From positions 50,822,999 to 50,886,998 of the forward strand of contig OV277863.1 of NCBI GenBank assembly GCA_922989275.2: a stretch of 64,000 bases of DNA, read 5' to 3'. The notes below the pieces were generated by a model. That model ran no database searches. It worked only from the letters and a program-made list of their open reading frames with translations, and was not told where the DNA came from. How positions within the stretch are numbered: position 1 is the stretch's first letter; every line of letters begins with the position of its first letter. Shown here piece by piece: positions 58,501 through 61,500 of the stretch. A program made the translations under genes and the position numbers. Source of the stretch: Gari tellinella (Eukaryota > Mollusca > Bivalvia > Cardiida > Psammobiidae).

Positions 58501-61500
58501 ATACGCACAAACACATTTTTCGACTGCAAACAGGCTGGATCAAAGTCGTTGAAGGGTTGCTAGGCGTCTGATAAAGAGTTTGGTACAAAGATTACATATC
58601 TTCAATAGTTTCAGGATTTTTTTCAGGAAGTTTCTTCATTTCATTACATGGCATTTGAGTTTTCTTTCGTTTAATCTGCAAAGAATAACAGCTTATCCAC
58701 TGTACATTAAATTTGCTACTAGAACTACTACGGTGACTCAAAGGAAATGTTGCATCCTGTGTTATATGTCAGATCACTGTTTCAAACAGGATAGAATGCA
58801 CATACGTCCCAGCTAATGTAGGAATTCGGTTTTACTTTAATCCTACTGCTTTTAACGACCGCTCAAAATGTCATTTGTCCTTGGTACCTAAGGAAAATAT
58901 TAGGTTTTAAGAAGGATGAATGCTTGTTTGATTCAATGCATTAATAAATCATCAAGCGTCATTAATAACATATCTTAATGTTCAGCAAATAATTTGAGAT
59001 CCCTTAACCCATTACCCCATAGCCTGTTTCTAGTTTTGAAAATAGGTGACTACTTAAAGCAGGTTGAAAGTAAAGCAGAATGCGCCATATGGCGCATTCT
59101 GCTTTACTTTCAGCCTGCTTTAAACTATTACCTGCTAGAATAAGGAAAGTATTAAATATGACACATATTCATTACGGTATTTATTGGAACTATTTTCTTC
59201 AGCGGATGAATAAAATGCATGCGCTAAAAGTCGCTTCTATAAGGGAAAGGGTTAATAGCATTTCAGATACATGTACTTCATTTTGTATAATCAACTTTAT
59301 TGTCGACTCTGTGCTTTAGTGAACAATAACACCATTGTTCAAACAAAGCAGATGAAAAAAAAACAACACCTTTTCTCTACAAGCTGAAAATTGTTATAAG
59401 GTAAAGTAGCGAAAAAGGTTTTATATCCCGTTTTAAAGCTACGAAATACAGGTCTGGTTACAAAATGTTTTATATGGACGTCCGTCTTTAAAGTACAAAC
59501 GGGTTTTCTCGGAAACAATTATGCCGCCGCAGATTGTACAAATACCGTATAGCTCCTGTTAAACGCATCCGGGTTGATACAAAGTGGCCAACTTTAATCA
59601 GGGTTTTAATGTTGAACCATTTGCACACTAACGATGAAAAAATTATTACCTTTTGCAAAAAGGTTGGACTCAGATGAGACGCAACCTATCCTATTTCTAA
59701 AGTAGTTTGAAAAAAATTCTAAATTTAGAACAAAATAGACGACTACTGTAGCCTTAATTAATTAACTAAAAGTTCAACAGTTTTAGCTTAATTCAGTGTC
59801 TTTGGATTTTTTTCTGGCATTTATATGGAGGGGCATTTTATAAGAGGTGTGGTTAAACGGGGGTATACGGTATTTCCTGTATCATTCGGGTCAATAGGTA
59901 GGAAACTTTCTGTTAGAGTTGCGAGACGAAATCCATTCTCTTAATGGAGAAAAATTAGTTTAACAAGTATCGGGATGACGGCAAATATTGCCTTACATCC
60001 AGATAATGATTTACCGTAGTAGAAAAGACACGCGATGTTTGGTCACAAAACTAGTGTCACTTTCTTCCTCTTAGATAATAAAGTTATCCGACAGTCTTCG
60101 CTGTCTCGCATAACAGTGTGTGGCATCGCAATACAACTATATAAAGAATGGTTTATTTTTAATAGTGTGACAAAGCCAAATTACATTGCAAACAGTGAAA
60201 AAATCAGACCAGCCGCTGCGTTTCTGACGTCATGGTCCAATATTATAAAGCTTTCAAGCTGAGCTTGAGATCGAGATCGTTCTCAAGCATTTGACTGTTC
60301 ATATATTTCAGCCTTTGCTCTCATCAAAAACTCAAAAGCTACCAATCCAGTGCTTGAGAACGATCTCAGGCCCAACTCAAAAGCTTTATAACTTTAGGGC
60401 CAGGCATTTTACACTGCTTGACAATCTGGCATGCACAAGTTTATGTTACATATTGTTACAGTGGAGAATGTATTATTCTTTCCCAATAAACGCGTTTACG
60501 CTAAAACTATTATTTGCAGTGCAAACAGTTTGGAGCCAGATCAGACGCCGGGTAACCCGGCGTCTGATCAGGCTCCAATCTGTTTGCCACCAAGAAAAAC
60601 ATGAAATATCAGAATTGTCCAAAAGTTGTTCTTTTCTACGTTTTAGCGCTTTGCGTTTGCGTACGTTTGCGTTTAAACGGGAAAGAATAACAGATTCTCC
60701 ACTGTAGTTCTGCATGTTAGCTGTGTAAAAAGAACAATTCCTGCCAATTGAACCTATCTCCAATTGTAAGTTAGTTTAAACATATCCCTTTTTCTCACTA
60801 TGCTCAAACATGTAGCTATTGTGAACCATTTGAACTCCGGTCACGCATATGTGCGACGAAAACAGACATTGTGCCAGTAAAGATAACACTTGCCCTATGC
60901 AAACAATGAAAGCCCAATTCAGGGTCTGCACTGTTTGTCATATTGAAATACATTGACAATAATAACCCTAAATAGTCAAAACTAGACTAGACCTAATTGG
61001 AAACTTTAAAATAATCCATTTGAAATGTCAGGTAGGAAAATGTTAACCAGCTTTAATCTTGGTCTGACGCCGAACCTGAATATCTGCTAGTTATAGTCTA
61101 CATATTTGTACAGAATAATAAGGTTTTTTTTGTTTTTTTTTTTATAATGGGACAGTTAATTGTGACTGCTTAAAACAAATTAGCCGTCTTTATATTAGTC
61201 GCTATAGAGGTTTTACTGTATATGTGAGGTTGAGGAAATCAAAACTCGTCCCTGTGTTTATTCATTGGCATCTGCTGCCATGCATTCTGAAAATGAAAAA
61301 TGAAAATAAAAGTAAAAATGTGACGGTGCCCTGTAGATAACGTCATTTCCATTTTGCTCTAATTGTAGATGATAAGAAAGTCCAAGACGCCATGACAAAA
61401 GCGTTGGTTGATGTGAACAAGAAAATGGTCAACCAAATGAAACAAAAGCAGACGAAAAGCGACTTCCGGTTTGCATCTCCTGTTCCATACAACCTCCAGT

